Assembly (NCBI GenBank): GCA_019918135.1
Contig: WBZZ01003799.1
Location: forward strand, 462,501-526,500
Length of the DNA stretch: 64,000 nucleotides
Direction: 5' to 3'
From: Paulinella micropora
Taxonomy: Eukaryota; Cercozoa; Imbricatea; Euglyphida; Paulinellidae
A program made the translations under genes and the position numbers. A model generated the notes under the pieces. It had not been told where the DNA came from. It saw nothing but the letters and a program-made list of their open reading frames with translations, and made no database searches. Below, one piece after another: positions 23,078 through 35,000 of the stretch; the stretch's first letter is position 1, and each line of letters opens with the position of its first letter.

Positions 23078-24278
23078 CTGCTACCGGAAAGCGTCAACCG
23101 GCCGTCAAAGATGGTAAGCAACCGGTTGAGAACCGGGTACCATAGCGGGGCATACAGAATCCGGAGAATAAATACTGTTATATAATAAGCGCCTTACAGT
23201 TATTAGCATCGTTCCCGAAACTGAGCTCCTACCTCCGGAACTGGTTGATGGCCCGGCTGCCGAGGACTACGATCGACAGCCGCACCAACCTGACCCAATA
23301 CATAATAAATACGGTAGGAGCCTTACGACCACCGCCTGAGAATGAATACACCCCCTTACACCCGGTATCGATTTCGTGGATCACACAAGCCAAGATGCTC
23401 CAGCTTCTTGACCCCAATCTCAAGCCAGATAAGGCCGGCGACGCGGGATTGGCTGTGCGTGGGATCCTTCGTCTCCTCCGGTGCACCTGTACGCAGCTCC
23501 GACCTGCAACAGTGTCCGTCCACCGCTGGCTTCCTGACATCGTTAAATCGACTTCGTGTGACTCTTGCCCTGAGATGACTCAATTGGTATCATAGGGATT
23601 GCCTATCACTCTGTTCATAGACGAAGGAGACCCATCCCCTATCACTATCACTGAGTTACTCAGCAGATGGCGCACCTCCTACCACTTCACGTCTGCCAGC
23701 CCCTGCAGGAGATGCGGCTCCCTTACCTTCTCTATACAGAGACTCGTATGCGACCATGCAGAATGCCTTATGCTGGAAGTGATCCGACCGCAAGGACTCT
23801 CCAACTATTTATGGAGTAAGAAGCACCATCATAAGACTATCTTCCACCCAGACTAGTCCTTCATCACGAGTTTACGCACCAGCAGACCTCAGAGACTTAT
23901 CAGCTTCAGTCTGCACTCTGCGTTCAAGCAAGTGACGTCCACGCCGTGCCCACTATTACACACACTTATGTTCTAGACCGGCAACCTGATGGGACCTGGA
24001 TACAATGTGACGACGACTCTGTTTCACTAATTCCTACTAAGGTTGCGATCAGACTCATCGCCATCCGAGGGGTACTTCTCCTCTATTCTAGAGTCACAGC
24101 AACGATCCCGGATCCTACCCCAGTCGGAGCTTCATTCCAGCATGACCCAAGGCCGGTGCCGTCAGAGATAGCTTATGTCTATTGCTTAGTATAGTAACTA
24201 TACATGTTACTAGCTTAGTGGATAGCATTAGGATGATAAATATATCGTTTATTGATATTGGCTTTAGTTAGTTTACAT
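23078..24278 (+). mobile_element. Right part of the interrupted element of unknown family
   Basis: This is the continuation of the element split by copia 1. Several short plus-strand frames are seen. One, about 23599-23856, has Cys/His pairs (CRRCG ... CDHAEC) that could bind zinc. Another, at 23946-24194, ends at the start of a 119-base repeat that recurs at 41733. That repeat may be the 3' terminal sequence of the family. Coding looks degraded and I assign no function. Confidence 0.4.
24160..24278 (+). repeat. 119-base direct repeat, copy 1
   Basis: Matches 41733-41851 with one visible difference (A/T near position 47). Flanking sequences diverge immediately on both sides. It lies at the right end of the interrupted element. 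Confidence 0.9.
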
Positions 24279-25040
24279 GACGAAGTGGTAAATAATAAGG
24301 ATCCGGTCTCATACCAATGAGACCATATATATTTTTTGCAAACCTGTTTAAACATCATTAAATCTATTGATTATTGCGTGTAAAACGTTTGAATTGAGAT
24401 AAAACATATTAATAATCACTTTTAGTATTAAATTTTTTTTTTTACTTGACAGCGGATCAGCCTAGTATATGTACGCTAAACCTGCTAAGTAAGCTAAATT
24501 TGCATGACGCTAATCATGCAGCGATCGCTAAATACAGTCATCACTGCGTTTAAATAGTTTGAATTTATACAAAACATGCTTTTAGTACATTATATAAATT
24601 TATGAGGAATCACGTTCATATAATAGTATTGTAGTATTAGTACAAGGGAGGGGGGTGGGGGCGTCATTGCCTGGCAATCCCAGTAGATGATATGAGTGCA
24701 TTTAACTCGCGCTAGTTGGCTTAAAATGGGCATAAAAAACGAACTTACATCAAATACAAAGTAACGTACATTAAATATGAAGTAAGTTCGTTCTCTACGG
24801 CTACAATGAACAGGCGATCGCGACAAAATTTGGGGGGGATTCAATCCCTGCAGATGATCTGAGTAAAATTAAATTGCGCAGATCATTTGCGGGGACTTTT
24901 CTTTTTTTTGTTTTTTTTTTGTGTTGTTTTTTGCGGAGGCCTAGGCAGGAGAAACATCATTGAATGGCTAAATTATGCAGCGAAAGGGGGGGGGGGGGTA
25001 AGCGGCAGCCAAGAAGGTAATCCTAAGCTACAACAAACAG
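24279..25040. other. AT-rich gene-free spacer
   Basis: No coding pattern. It holds an inverted repeat (AACGAACTTAC at 24739-24749 and GTAAGTTCGTT at 24782-24792, 32-base loop), a smaller one (ATGATCTG / CAGATCAT near 24855-24885), a G/T-rich run around 24640-24660, T-rich tracts at 24898-24930 and a G run near 24985. One end of the gene A/B unit may lie here, but no clear terminus is visible. Confidence 0.6.
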
Positions 25041-25069
25041 CGCACGAAGCACTGCCAGGCGAATTCATT

Positions 25070-28000
25070 CGCCATTATCTTCGTCTTCATCTCCTTCCTC
25101 ATCGCTTGCATCGCGATCGTCATTTTCAGGTACAGCTCCGCAATCTTCGCAACCGACAAAATACAAACGCTTTCTATTACGTACACCGCAAATGTCGCAT
25201 TCCCACTCGCCTGCGCTTGCTTTCTCTTCCTCCTCGCCATCTTCGTCCATCCCTGAATAGTCAACACGCTTACCTCTAGCCTGTACCTGCCTGCGTTCTT
25301 TCGCGACAGTGTCAGTGCCTTCGCCACGCTTGCGATGGGAACCTCACAAACAAGGCACAAACAACCCAAAACAATTTCAAAGCAGTTACATCGATGCATA
25401 ACAATCTTTACCTTCGGAACCGGTTTTGCGCTTCTTGACTGCTGGTGGGCTAGCATCGATATCCTTCTCACCTTTTCCCCTTCCACGCTTACCTCCCTTG
25501 CGGCTCTTAGCCTTTGGCTCATCGTGGCTCGTTGCTTCATCTAGACGCGCTCGCAACTACCTTCTGTGGGCAAACCCATAGCCTCAAGCAATGTAACGCA
25601 CTGTGCCTTGGGCACGCTACTATATTTGCCTTTGGCACGCTTCTTCTTAACTCTTTGCTTCCTTCAAATTGCGAAAGTACTTAATCTTCTCTTCCCTTTC
25701 CATCCCTGCTGTTGCATCGGACTGCTCCAACACAAACCCTGACTCCACGCCCGTAACCCCGCCCCTGCAGTTTGGGCACGTTTTCCCCTTTCCATGGGCA
25801 GGCTGCGGTGACTTGGTGGCCTGTGTGCAAAACTCACACCGCAGACCCGCAACATCGTCATGCCGCATATCCAGTACCACGCGCTGTGCATCACGCACAT
25901 CGCTGGTGTAAGCTCCATATCCTACACCCGGCAAACTAAAGACCCTGCCAGCGTCGGTGTCCTGAGAATACTTGAAGGAGCGCAACGAGGGAAACTGCCA
26001 GCCACTGATTCCGCGAAGCTTGATCTGGTTCTTGTCCGCCCAAGCCATAATTACATCCATCTCATGCCCATATAAACGAACATTTGAATATCCGGCGTTA
26101 GAAGCAGACTCCAACCAGTCTGAAACCAGAGAAAACCCGCGGCCTTGCTCAACCTGATCTTTAGTGAAAACCCTAGTCAGGTTTCTCTTAGCTCCATCAC
26201 ATGGATTCCACGCGTGATTTGGACAGAGCACATGCGCCTCCACATCCACACCATAAAGGCTATGATAGCACGACTCTGAATAAATAAAGGCTCTACTGGT
26301 AAAATCACCGCCGCCATCACCAGTTCGTACGCCAGGACCTGGCAGCGAAGAGAGTTCACCACTGCCCCCATCCTTCTTGCTGCGGAAGTGATAATCCCAG
26401 TTGTAACGCGTGGTTGCCTCTGAATGCTCGCACAACATGAAGTTATGAAGGTATTCATACTTCGGCTGGCCATGCGAGTCGCGTTGAACAAGAGTAAAAA
26501 GGAGATCGTTGATCTTTGTACCATTTTCGGAATACCAGGCAAGGTAGTCTTGATAAATGACCCACTGGCCACTCCCTGCCTCCAAACCATCAATGCGAGC
26601 CTGCACAAAGCTAACAGCAAAAATATAAGCATGAAGCCACAGCATAAATCAGAATGACGCTCTTTGACATAACTAACCTCACCGGAAGTTTGTTTCACAC
26701 CTAATCTGACTATTAGATGCCACTCAAGGCCACAGACAGGGCGGGCGAGAGCAAACAAGCAGCAGACTTGAGCAAAAGCAGCAGTGCTAGGCAGGCAAAA
26801 ATACAAGCATGAAGCCACAACATAAATCAGAATGACGTTCTTTGACATAACTAACCTCACCGGAAGTTTGTTCCACACCTAATCCGACTATTCGATGCCA
26901 CTCAAGGCCACAGACAGGGCGGGCGAGAGCAAACAAGCAGCAGACTTGAGAAAAAGCAGAAGTGCTAGGCAGGCAAAAATACAAGCATGAAGCCACAGCA
27001 TAAATCAGAATGACGCTCTTTGACATAACTAACCTCACCGGAAGTTTGTTTTACACCTAATCCGACTATTAGATGCCACTCAAGGCCATAGACTGGACGG
27101 GCGAGCGCAAACAGACAGCAGACTTGAGCAAAAGTGCCGGCAGGCAGTGGTGCGTGGTACTGACAGAAGAAGGCATGCCAATATGCAATCATGAATATCA
27201 TCATAATTATTATCATCAGATGATTACCTACGTTGCGTTTCATACTGTCGGAAATGAATCTCACACTTGTTCTTGTTCTGTTTGAGTTGGAGAATCTTCT
27301 TGGGCTTGCGGGCAGCTCCGGTCTTAGCCTCTTCTCGCTTTAACTCAGCGCACCATTTGTCGTAATTGTCATGCCACTTGCACGATATATATGCATCTAT
27401 ACTGTCTTGGTAATGCACATGAACGAGACTTTCTGATCGGCCAGAATTTTGTTGAAGGTTTTTCGAGTTCGTGGTAGGTAAAAATGACGGCATTCCCGGC
27501 CACACATACCTCCGCATGTATACGCTGCCGCATTCGCCGAAACCCACTTCGTCGCCTTCAACTCAACCACAAGGGCCTCTACACTACCAGCACTTAGCAT
27601 CATTTGCTTGAAGATAGTCTTGAAAAGCGTATCTGTGTAGTTATGGTGAAAACTATCTAGGTTACCGTACCAGTAAAGAGTCTCACGACCGGACTTATGG
27701 CCCATCGCCTCTAGAACTACTTTCTTGGTGATGCTTTTTTCTAAAACTGAAATTCCTTCGCGTTGTTCCTCGGCAGCTCGCTTTTGATTGAAAACATCTA
27801 CAGGCACAGCCTCGCCTTTTGCTGCACGCTCCTCTAGCTGCCTTTCTACACGTGCAGCTTTCGCAGCGTACTTGTTGTTGATAGAAACTCTGAAATCGTT
27901 CCACTCTTGAGAAATCATGAGTCCCCTCATTCTTCCAACCATTTTCTGCTTGTGCGCTGCTCTAGCTGGCATGCTTTCCAAAACACTCTTGACAGCGTTA

Positions 28001-28682
28001 GCGGCTGCAGCCTCTGCCTTGTTGCGGCGCAGAAGTGCGCTGGTTTCAGGAAACATCCTCTCCCCCTCACCTGACATGAGCATTTCCTGCAACGCTTTGT
28101 CATCAGGGTAGTCGTCGGCTACTTTGCGGGCTGTCCGTTGTCTTTCCTGCCATCTTCGGCCTTTTTCTAGTCGCTTTCGATGTCTAGGGCTGAGCTGAGT
28201 CTCGTCCAGACGGGCGCGGCCGCTACCGACACGCGAAACTGAATTTTGTTTGTTGGCTGGCTCGCTTTGATCATCCGAAGAGCTAGTAAACAAGCTAGAA
28301 GACCTTTTTTGGATAGAAAATCATGGTCAGAGGTTTTCTGGCGTTCCTCCTGCTTCCCAGATGGCTGGCCGGAAAGTGAAATCACGTTTAGCAAGGAATT
28401 GCCGCTACCGACACGCGAAACTGAATTTCGTTTGTTGGCTGGCTCGCTTTGAGCATCCGAAGAGCTAGTAAACAAGCTAGAAGACCGTTTCTTGGATAGA
28501 AAATCATTATTAGAGATTGTCTGGCGTTCCTCCTGCTTCCCAGCTGCCTGGCCGGAAAGTGAAATCACGTTTAGCGAGGAATTGCTGGGCAAAGCAGCAG
28601 AAAGCAAGGAGCCGTCATCATCTTTGCGTATTACCTCACTCTGACGCTCAGGTTGCGTGTATGCTTTGAGAAGCCAAGACAT
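25070..28682 (-). CDS. Gene A: transposase-like multi-exon gene
   Basis: Exons read from right to left: 28682-27510 (donor GTATGTGTG), 27432-27232 (donor GTAGGTAATC), 26600 to about 25640, then smaller C-terminal exons to about 25070. The first exon is Lys/Glu/Ala-rich and helical and includes two 60-residue tandem repeats. The large exon has an acidic-aromatic block (YQDYLAWYSENG), a strand with IYSESCYHS and the motif CPNHAWNPCDGAK, recalling the 'H-----CDG' region of RNase H-fold transposase-like proteins widespread in protist genomes. It then has CEFC...CPNC and a C-terminal CDIC...CEDC zinc ribbon with an acidic tail. Frame changes are needed around 28300 (A6 versus AAGAAA between repeat copies), 25650 and 25555. 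Function is inferred; a domesticated host gene is possible. Confidence 0.45.
26629..27135 (-). repeat. Three tandem 178-base units with exon-like cores
   Basis: Units begin at 26629, 26807 and 26985. Each contains, on the minus strand, a CAAG acceptor candidate, an 84-base core open in the same frame (CCLFALARPVCGLEWH...) and a GTGAGG donor candidate. The units lie between gene A exons 27232-27432 and 25640-26600. They may be triplicated cassette exons or a plain intronic duplication. The core phase (1-1) does not fit the downstream exon well, and a stronger acceptor (GCCTAG) lies 20 bases upstream. Confidence 0.7.
28228..28580 (-). repeat. Coding tandem repeat of about 178 bases in gene A exon 1
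   Basis: Two copies (about 28228-28400 and 28401-28580) encode SLNVISLSGQ ... FTSSSDAQSEPANKRNSVS. They differ by a few bases and a one-base indel in an A run, which shifts the frame in the left copy. Confidence 0.85.
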
Positions 28683-29048
28683 ACCTCAAATCTAGCACAA
28701 ATCAACAGTGTTGTGTCACATACAAAGCAATTTTGGAATACCATTGCACTCCGTTGGGAGCGTACACGCAGTGGCACTTTAAAAAAACACGAAAACAACA
28801 ATTAAGTGACATAAATAATAAGTCAAACACTAGTACCTTGCGGTGCCTTGCGCCAGAGGCGCAGGCTTTGCTGTTTACCACTAGATAAGTCTAAAACAAC
28901 CAAGAATGACAATGAGAGTCGCACCACGCACGTTATTAATAACGATATGGGGAAAATATTTGCATCCACCGGTACAAATAGGCATTTCCCTCACATTTGA
29001 AAGTGCTCGCTTGAATCAGTCGGTTGTCGTCCGTAGGATCGCAACGTT
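28683..29048. promoter_or_regulatory. Shared spacer between divergent genes A and B
   Basis: The 366 bases between the two head-to-head start codons presumably hold both promoters. It is AT-rich with no clear TATA box and includes a short A run near 28790. This is inferred from gene orientation only. Confidence 0.4.
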
Positions 29049-32000
29049 ATGGAAGCTTCAAGTAGCAAAAATAAAATTCGAGTTGCCTCCATCCAAAAGA
29101 TTCGAGTGGACAAGTCTGATGGAGTTGTCAAGGGCTTTCTGCTGGTTAACAGCAGTGACGAGTGGCAACCGTTTGCGAGCCTGGATATTCCTCCTGATGT
29201 GTCGCGGTGCTATTGGAATCTGCCACATAATGAGGATACGTGGTCATTCTTGAGTGACAACTTCGTCTACAAGTACGTAGAAAGGGCCAATGTCGGGAAA
29301 AATCAGAGATTCGAAAGAAAGGAGGAAGGCCTCTTTAATGCGAGCAAGGAGGCAGGTCAAGAGCAGGGTAGTAGGAAGAGTGGCAGAAAAAGGCCTGCTC
29401 CATCTGAGTGGTAGCTTGCTTGCTTGCTTGCTTGAATGCTTGCTTGCTTGCTCTCTTGCTTGCTCTTGCTTGCTTGCTTGCTTGCTCTCTTGCTTGTGTT
29501 GCTTGTGTTGCTTGCTTGCTTGCTTGTGTTGCTTGCTTGCTTGCTTGCTTGTCTTGCTTGCTTGCTTGCTTGCTTGTCTTGCTTGTCTTGCTTGTCTTGC
29601 TTGTCTTGCTTGCTTGCTTGCTTGTCTTGCTTGCTTGCCTGCTTGCTTGCTCTCTTGCTTGCTCTCTTGCTTGCTCTCTTGCTTGCTCTTGCTTGCTCTT
29701 GCTTGCTTGCTTGGTTGTGTTGCTTGTGTTGCTTGTGTTGCTTGTGTTGCTTGTGTTGCTTGTGTTGCTTGTGTTGCTTGCTTGCTTGCTTGTCTTGCTT
29801 GTGTTGCTTGCTTGCTTGCTTGCTTGAATGCTTGAATGCTTGCTTGCTTTCTTGCTCTCTTGCTTGCTTGTGTTGCTTGTGTTGCTTCCTCGCTTGCTTG
29901 CTTGCTTGTCTTGCTTGTCTTGCTTGTCTTGCTTGCTTGCTTGCTTGTCTTGCTTGTCTTGCTTATCTTGCTTGTCTTGCTTGCTCTCTTGCTCTCTTGC
30001 TTGCTTGCTTGCTTGCTTGCGTTGCTTGCGTTGCTTGCTTGCTTGCTTGTGTTGCTTGTGTTGCTTGTGTTTCTTGTGTTGCTTGTGTTGCTTGCTTTCT
30101 TGCCTTCTTGATTGCTTGCTTGTTTGCTTGTTTGCTTGCTTGCTTGCTTGTGTTGCTTGTGTTGCTTGCTTGCTTGCTTGCTTGTCTTGTCTTGCTTGTC
30201 TTGCTTGATTGCTTGCTTGATTGCTTGCTTGCTTGCTTGTTTGCTTGCTTGCTTGATTGCTTGCTTACATGTGTTCTGTTTGTTTCAGGCTGCCAAGAAG
30301 GCAACTAAGATTGCCGCTGCCCCTTCCGCTGCTGCCCCTTCTCAAGAGGTAGTCTGATTATTCAGTTGTATTGATCTAGTATTACATTTACTCTGTTTTT
30401 TTGAGGCTAATCACCCGGATGCCAAAGCACATAATAAGAAGAGGAAACCAAATGTTGCTCATTCCGCTGCTACCCCTTCTCAAGAGGTAATCTGATTATT
30501 TACTTGCATTGATCTAGTATTACATTTGCTCTGTTTGTGTGAGGCCAATCAGCCGGCTGCCAAGGCACCTAATAAGAAGAGTGAAACTGTCAAGCCAGCT
30601 AACAAGAAGAAACTCACTGCTGGAGGCCGCTTGCTTGCTGCGTCTCAAGCTAAGCTTCAGTCTTCGCAATCTTCCGCTGCTGCCTCTGCTGCAACGGTAT
30701 AGTATGAGTCACTTGCATTGCTCAAGTAATACATTTGCTCTGTTTGTTTGAGGCCGCTGGAGCGCTAGCAAGCGGCACGCAAGAGGGGTCAAGTAGTCTG
30801 CTTGCTTACATACAATGAATATATTTTGTTTTTGTGCCTAGTAGCGAATATGCTGCATCACTTCACGTGCAGCAGCAGAGATCGCCCACGCAACAGAGCA
30901 GGCAAGTGCAACAACAGCTGGCATCGCTCGCCATACTTTGCGAGCATACTAGGAACAGCGTACAAGGCGTGGTACCGGCTAATGGTGCAGACATTCAGCC
31001 AGAGAAGGCAGGCGCCGGCGATGGTGCAGCCAAGCAGCCAGCTGTAGAGAAGGACGGCGCAGGCGATGGTGCAGCGAAGCAGCCAGCTGTAGAGAAGGAC
31101 GGCGCCGGCGATGGTGCATGCGCAGCCAAGCAGCCAGCTGTAGAGAAGGACGGCGCCGGCGATGGTGCAGCCAAGCAGCCAGCTGTAGAGAAGGACGGCG
31201 CCGGCGATGGTGCAGCCAAGCAGCCAGCTGTAGAGAAGGACGGCGCCGGCGATGGTGCAGCCAAGCAGCCAGCTGTAGAGAAGGACGGCGCTGGCGATGG
31301 TGCAGCCAAGCAGCCAGCTGCAGAGAAGAACGACGATCAGCTTCTCTCGGTTTTCTTTGCGACTGTCAGCTTTTCAGGGAAAGACACGAAGTGGCCGTCG
31401 ATTCTAGTGCCACCTTACGATTGCCTTACGTATAAGTTTCCAAAGGACGCAACTAAAGAAACAAAAGCGCTCATGCAGCAAGGGTACCTGATTTTTCTTA
31501 AAGCTGCCCGTAAATTGCTTGATTGTTTTGTTCAGGATGTTGATTGTGTACCTGCCAACAGTCGACGCAGAGACCCTCTCTTATTTTGCTTTGGTCGACT
31601 CGATGTTTTGGCCTGATGCCAACACGATGTTTGAGGTAAGCACGCAAATGAATGAGGGTGATGTTTGCTGGCCTGCTTGATTGTACATGTTTTAGGTCGG
31701 TTCGTGGGTGAGCTTATACGGCAGCAACGACGAAAATATCATCATTGTCGGGTAAGCATCATAATTTCTCGCAAGTTTGGCAGCAGTAATATAATATCAT
31801 ATCTAGTCCCGGCGTCTTGGTGCGTCCAGCGCCCGGCAACATCAACAAGTTCGAGATCACAGGCGCTTCACTTCTAATCGCCAGGGAAGTGGATGGTAAA
31901 GGCCGGGAAGTGAATGGGAGTGTCAAGCGTCGCTTTAAGCTGCAGTTTGTTGACTTTCTGTTTGTCAACAAGGTGGAGACAGAGAAGCTCAGGGCAGACA

Positions 32001-35000
32001 TGGTAACGGGGGCAAAGCAGTGCAAAATGCAGCAGTATATTGCTCCTTTGGTGTTGGGTCACCGGCCCCGGCTGCCCAAGTATCCCTATTGGGAGAAAAA
32101 CCATGACATTTCGTGTATTAAGCAATATGTCATCGCGGACGAGCGCGGCGATTCCTCGGTGTCAACGCATTCCCTTGGCTCCGTCGGGCGTGATGATGAT
32201 ACCTCGGAGTGCATGAGGTAATAACTAATACCTTATTTTTATTTGGAACCTCATTAATGATTCATTGTTGTATGGTTTGAACGGCAGCCACCGGTTAGAC
32301 TTTGACTCCGATGCCGCTTATGAGCATTATGATTGGCGGTCAGCTTGATATCATTTAATTTTGCCATGCGCAATTAGTTCCACGTGCACGTACATGCCAT
32401 GGGTTATGCATTGTCTTGCAAGGCGTATCAAAGCGGATGAAGATGGGCTCGACGTGGACGACTTGTACACTCTGAAGCCACTGCTGAGGCGGACGAGAAT
32501 ACTAGTTCCGAAAATAGTGAGTCAGAAGAAGAGGAGGCGGACGAGAGACCTGATACTTCTGGTACTAGCTTGTACCCCAGTGAAGCCTGAGCACCAACCT
32601 ACAAGGTTCTTCATTTATTTTACAAACGTGCTTGCAGTCATATGTATGTTTGCAGCATGCTGCTTACCCCATCATCGTCCGACGCGGCGGCCTCTGCTGA
32701 TCGTAAGGCTGGAGCGGCTCCCACCTGCCAAAAAAAATGGAAGCAGCCGATGCAAGGTCCCTCCTTCATTGTAGTCTCTTTTTGTGCTTGCAGTCATACG
32801 TTCCTGTTTGCTGCAGCAGGAACACGCCGCCAGCACCAACCGACCCGGCGGCCGATGCTGCTAGTAAGGCTGGCGCAGCGACTCCCACCGGCCAAAAGAC
32901 AAAATTGGCAGCCGCTGATGCAAGGTCCCTCATTGATTGTAGTATCTTTTTGTGCTTGCAGTCATACGTTCCTGTTTGCTGCAGCAGGAACACGCCGCCA
33001 GCAACGACCGACACGGCGGCCGATGCCGCTAGCATCCTTCTCAGCTTTTCTCGTAAGACTGATGCCGCTACTGGTGCAGCGACTCCCACCGGCCAAAAAA
33101 AAACGAAAGCCGCTGATGCAAGGTCCCTCATGTATTCTCTTTTTGTGCTTGCGCATGCAGTCATACGTTCCTGTTTGCTGCAGCAAGACGTCGCTACCGT
33201 CAGTGACATCGGGCCGTGTTATTCCCAGAAGGGTAAGCACGCTATCGAAATTTTCTATTTCAATTCTCGATCGCACTTCCGGTTGCGACGAGAATGATAT
33301 CAGTGGAATGGAAACACCTACAATTTGGATCAAGCCGGAAAACACAGGGAAACTGGGCGATGTGGCAGTACGCGAAGGTAACTACTTCGATGGGCGCCAA
33401 GCTCCACTTCTACAATTTTGGGGCAAGTGTGTGGACAAGGAGGAAGATCCCGAAACTTTCAAGACAGTGCTCAGTAATCCTGGCAGCAATTGCATGCAAA
33501 TCCGCAACAAGCTCTGGTACGTGACGAGCGAGATGCGATCGCAGCTCATTGCCGGCAAAAAGTCAGCCAACAACGCCGGGGGTCTGTTGAACCACGTACC
33601 TGCCGGCTTTGACAACGTCACGTTTGTTGTCCGCAAGGGATTCGATTACCCAATTGCCCAGGCGCTCACTAACATCGAGGTGGGGGCTACACCGTATTTA
33701 AACTTCGGGGTCCTGTATTGGACCAAGCATCCGAAGGCTAAAATTCCTCAAATATTACCTGCAGGCTTCGGCAAGGTACTAATATTGTTATGTCTGTGTC
33801 TATATATGTGTTTAATGTTGCTTGTACAGGATGGCAAGCTCAAGTGGTTTGATGTACCTAAGGCCAGCAAAGGGGTCAGTCACTATGCTTGAGTGAATAG
33901 TAGAATTCGCTTTGCTGTGTTAGGTAGATGTGCCCGTGAAGGAAACCAAGAACCCACCAAAAAGTAACACTGACGGCCATTGTGATAAGCGGGCCAAGGG
34001 GGGGAACGTAAATCACAATAAGTTAAAGTGCCGTTGTTTTGCCTGCAAAGCTTTTCGCCGTGCAAACGACATTCCTGATCCAGCATCTCGCAAGGAAATG
34101 GCAGCAGCTGGCAAGTCTCGTTCCTCGCGCCGCGGCCGGGCAAAGTTGTCTCCTTGCAGATCTCGCAGTCCGTCGCCTGTCAAGGACGCTGAGGGTGCAA
34201 GCCTGGAGGAGGAGGAGGAGGAGGAGGAGGAGGAGGAGGAGGAGGAGGAGGAGGAGGACGAAAGCCTGACTGACACTCATACTGAGGGTGCAAGCGCTAG
34301 CACGTCGGTCACAGGGGATAAGACTCCGCGAGGAGGTCGTAAGCAGTCTACGCGAGGTGGACTTAAGCCGCCTAAGGTAGTTCAGCCAAGCAAACAGCCA
34401 GAGCCAGAGCGCAAGCAACAAGAGCGCAAGTGCGGCCCAGGCTGCCGGTGCCCTCTTTGTGACCCGCATGTGAAGGTTGCGAATGCGGGAGGTCAACTTG
34501 TCAGCCTGAGCTCAATCGCGAGGAGTCTGAGGACGTTGGTCCTATTAAGACGTCTACGCGAGGTGGTCCTAGGCAGCCTAAGGTAGTTGAGCCAAGCCCA
34601 GAGCCAGAGTGCAAGCAGGGAGAGCGCAAGTGCGGCCCGGGCTGCCGGTGCACTGTTTGTGACCCGCATGGTGAAACTTGCGAATGCGGGAGGTCAACTT
34701 GTCAGCCGCCCAATAAGCAAGCCACCGGTCAAGCAAGCAACCAATCAAGCAACACGCAAGCCACCAATCCATCGCAAGCAAGCAATCAATCAAGCAATGA
34801 AGCCAGACATCGGGTTAGGAACGGAGAAGAAACTGACGAGTTGGAACTTGCGTTGAGTGGCAATGGTGGCAACCAGGCTGCATTGCTAAATGCACTGCGT
34901 GAGCGGAACACGAGTGGGAGCGGCAGAGGCAACTTTTCGCCTTTTGCAGCGTATCTGGCGTATCAAACTTCACAAAATACAAACGCTTTCTACACGTTTT

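Noticed and set aside
26177-26878. Minus-strand 233-codon frame overlapping gene A
   Set aside because: Out of frame with the motif-bearing exon (H---CDG, CxxC) and low in coding character.
29408-30308. Long open frames (up to about 290 codons) rich in Leu, Cys and Ala
   Set aside because: They are translations of the CTTG microsatellite, open in all frames and bounded by a real donor and acceptor.
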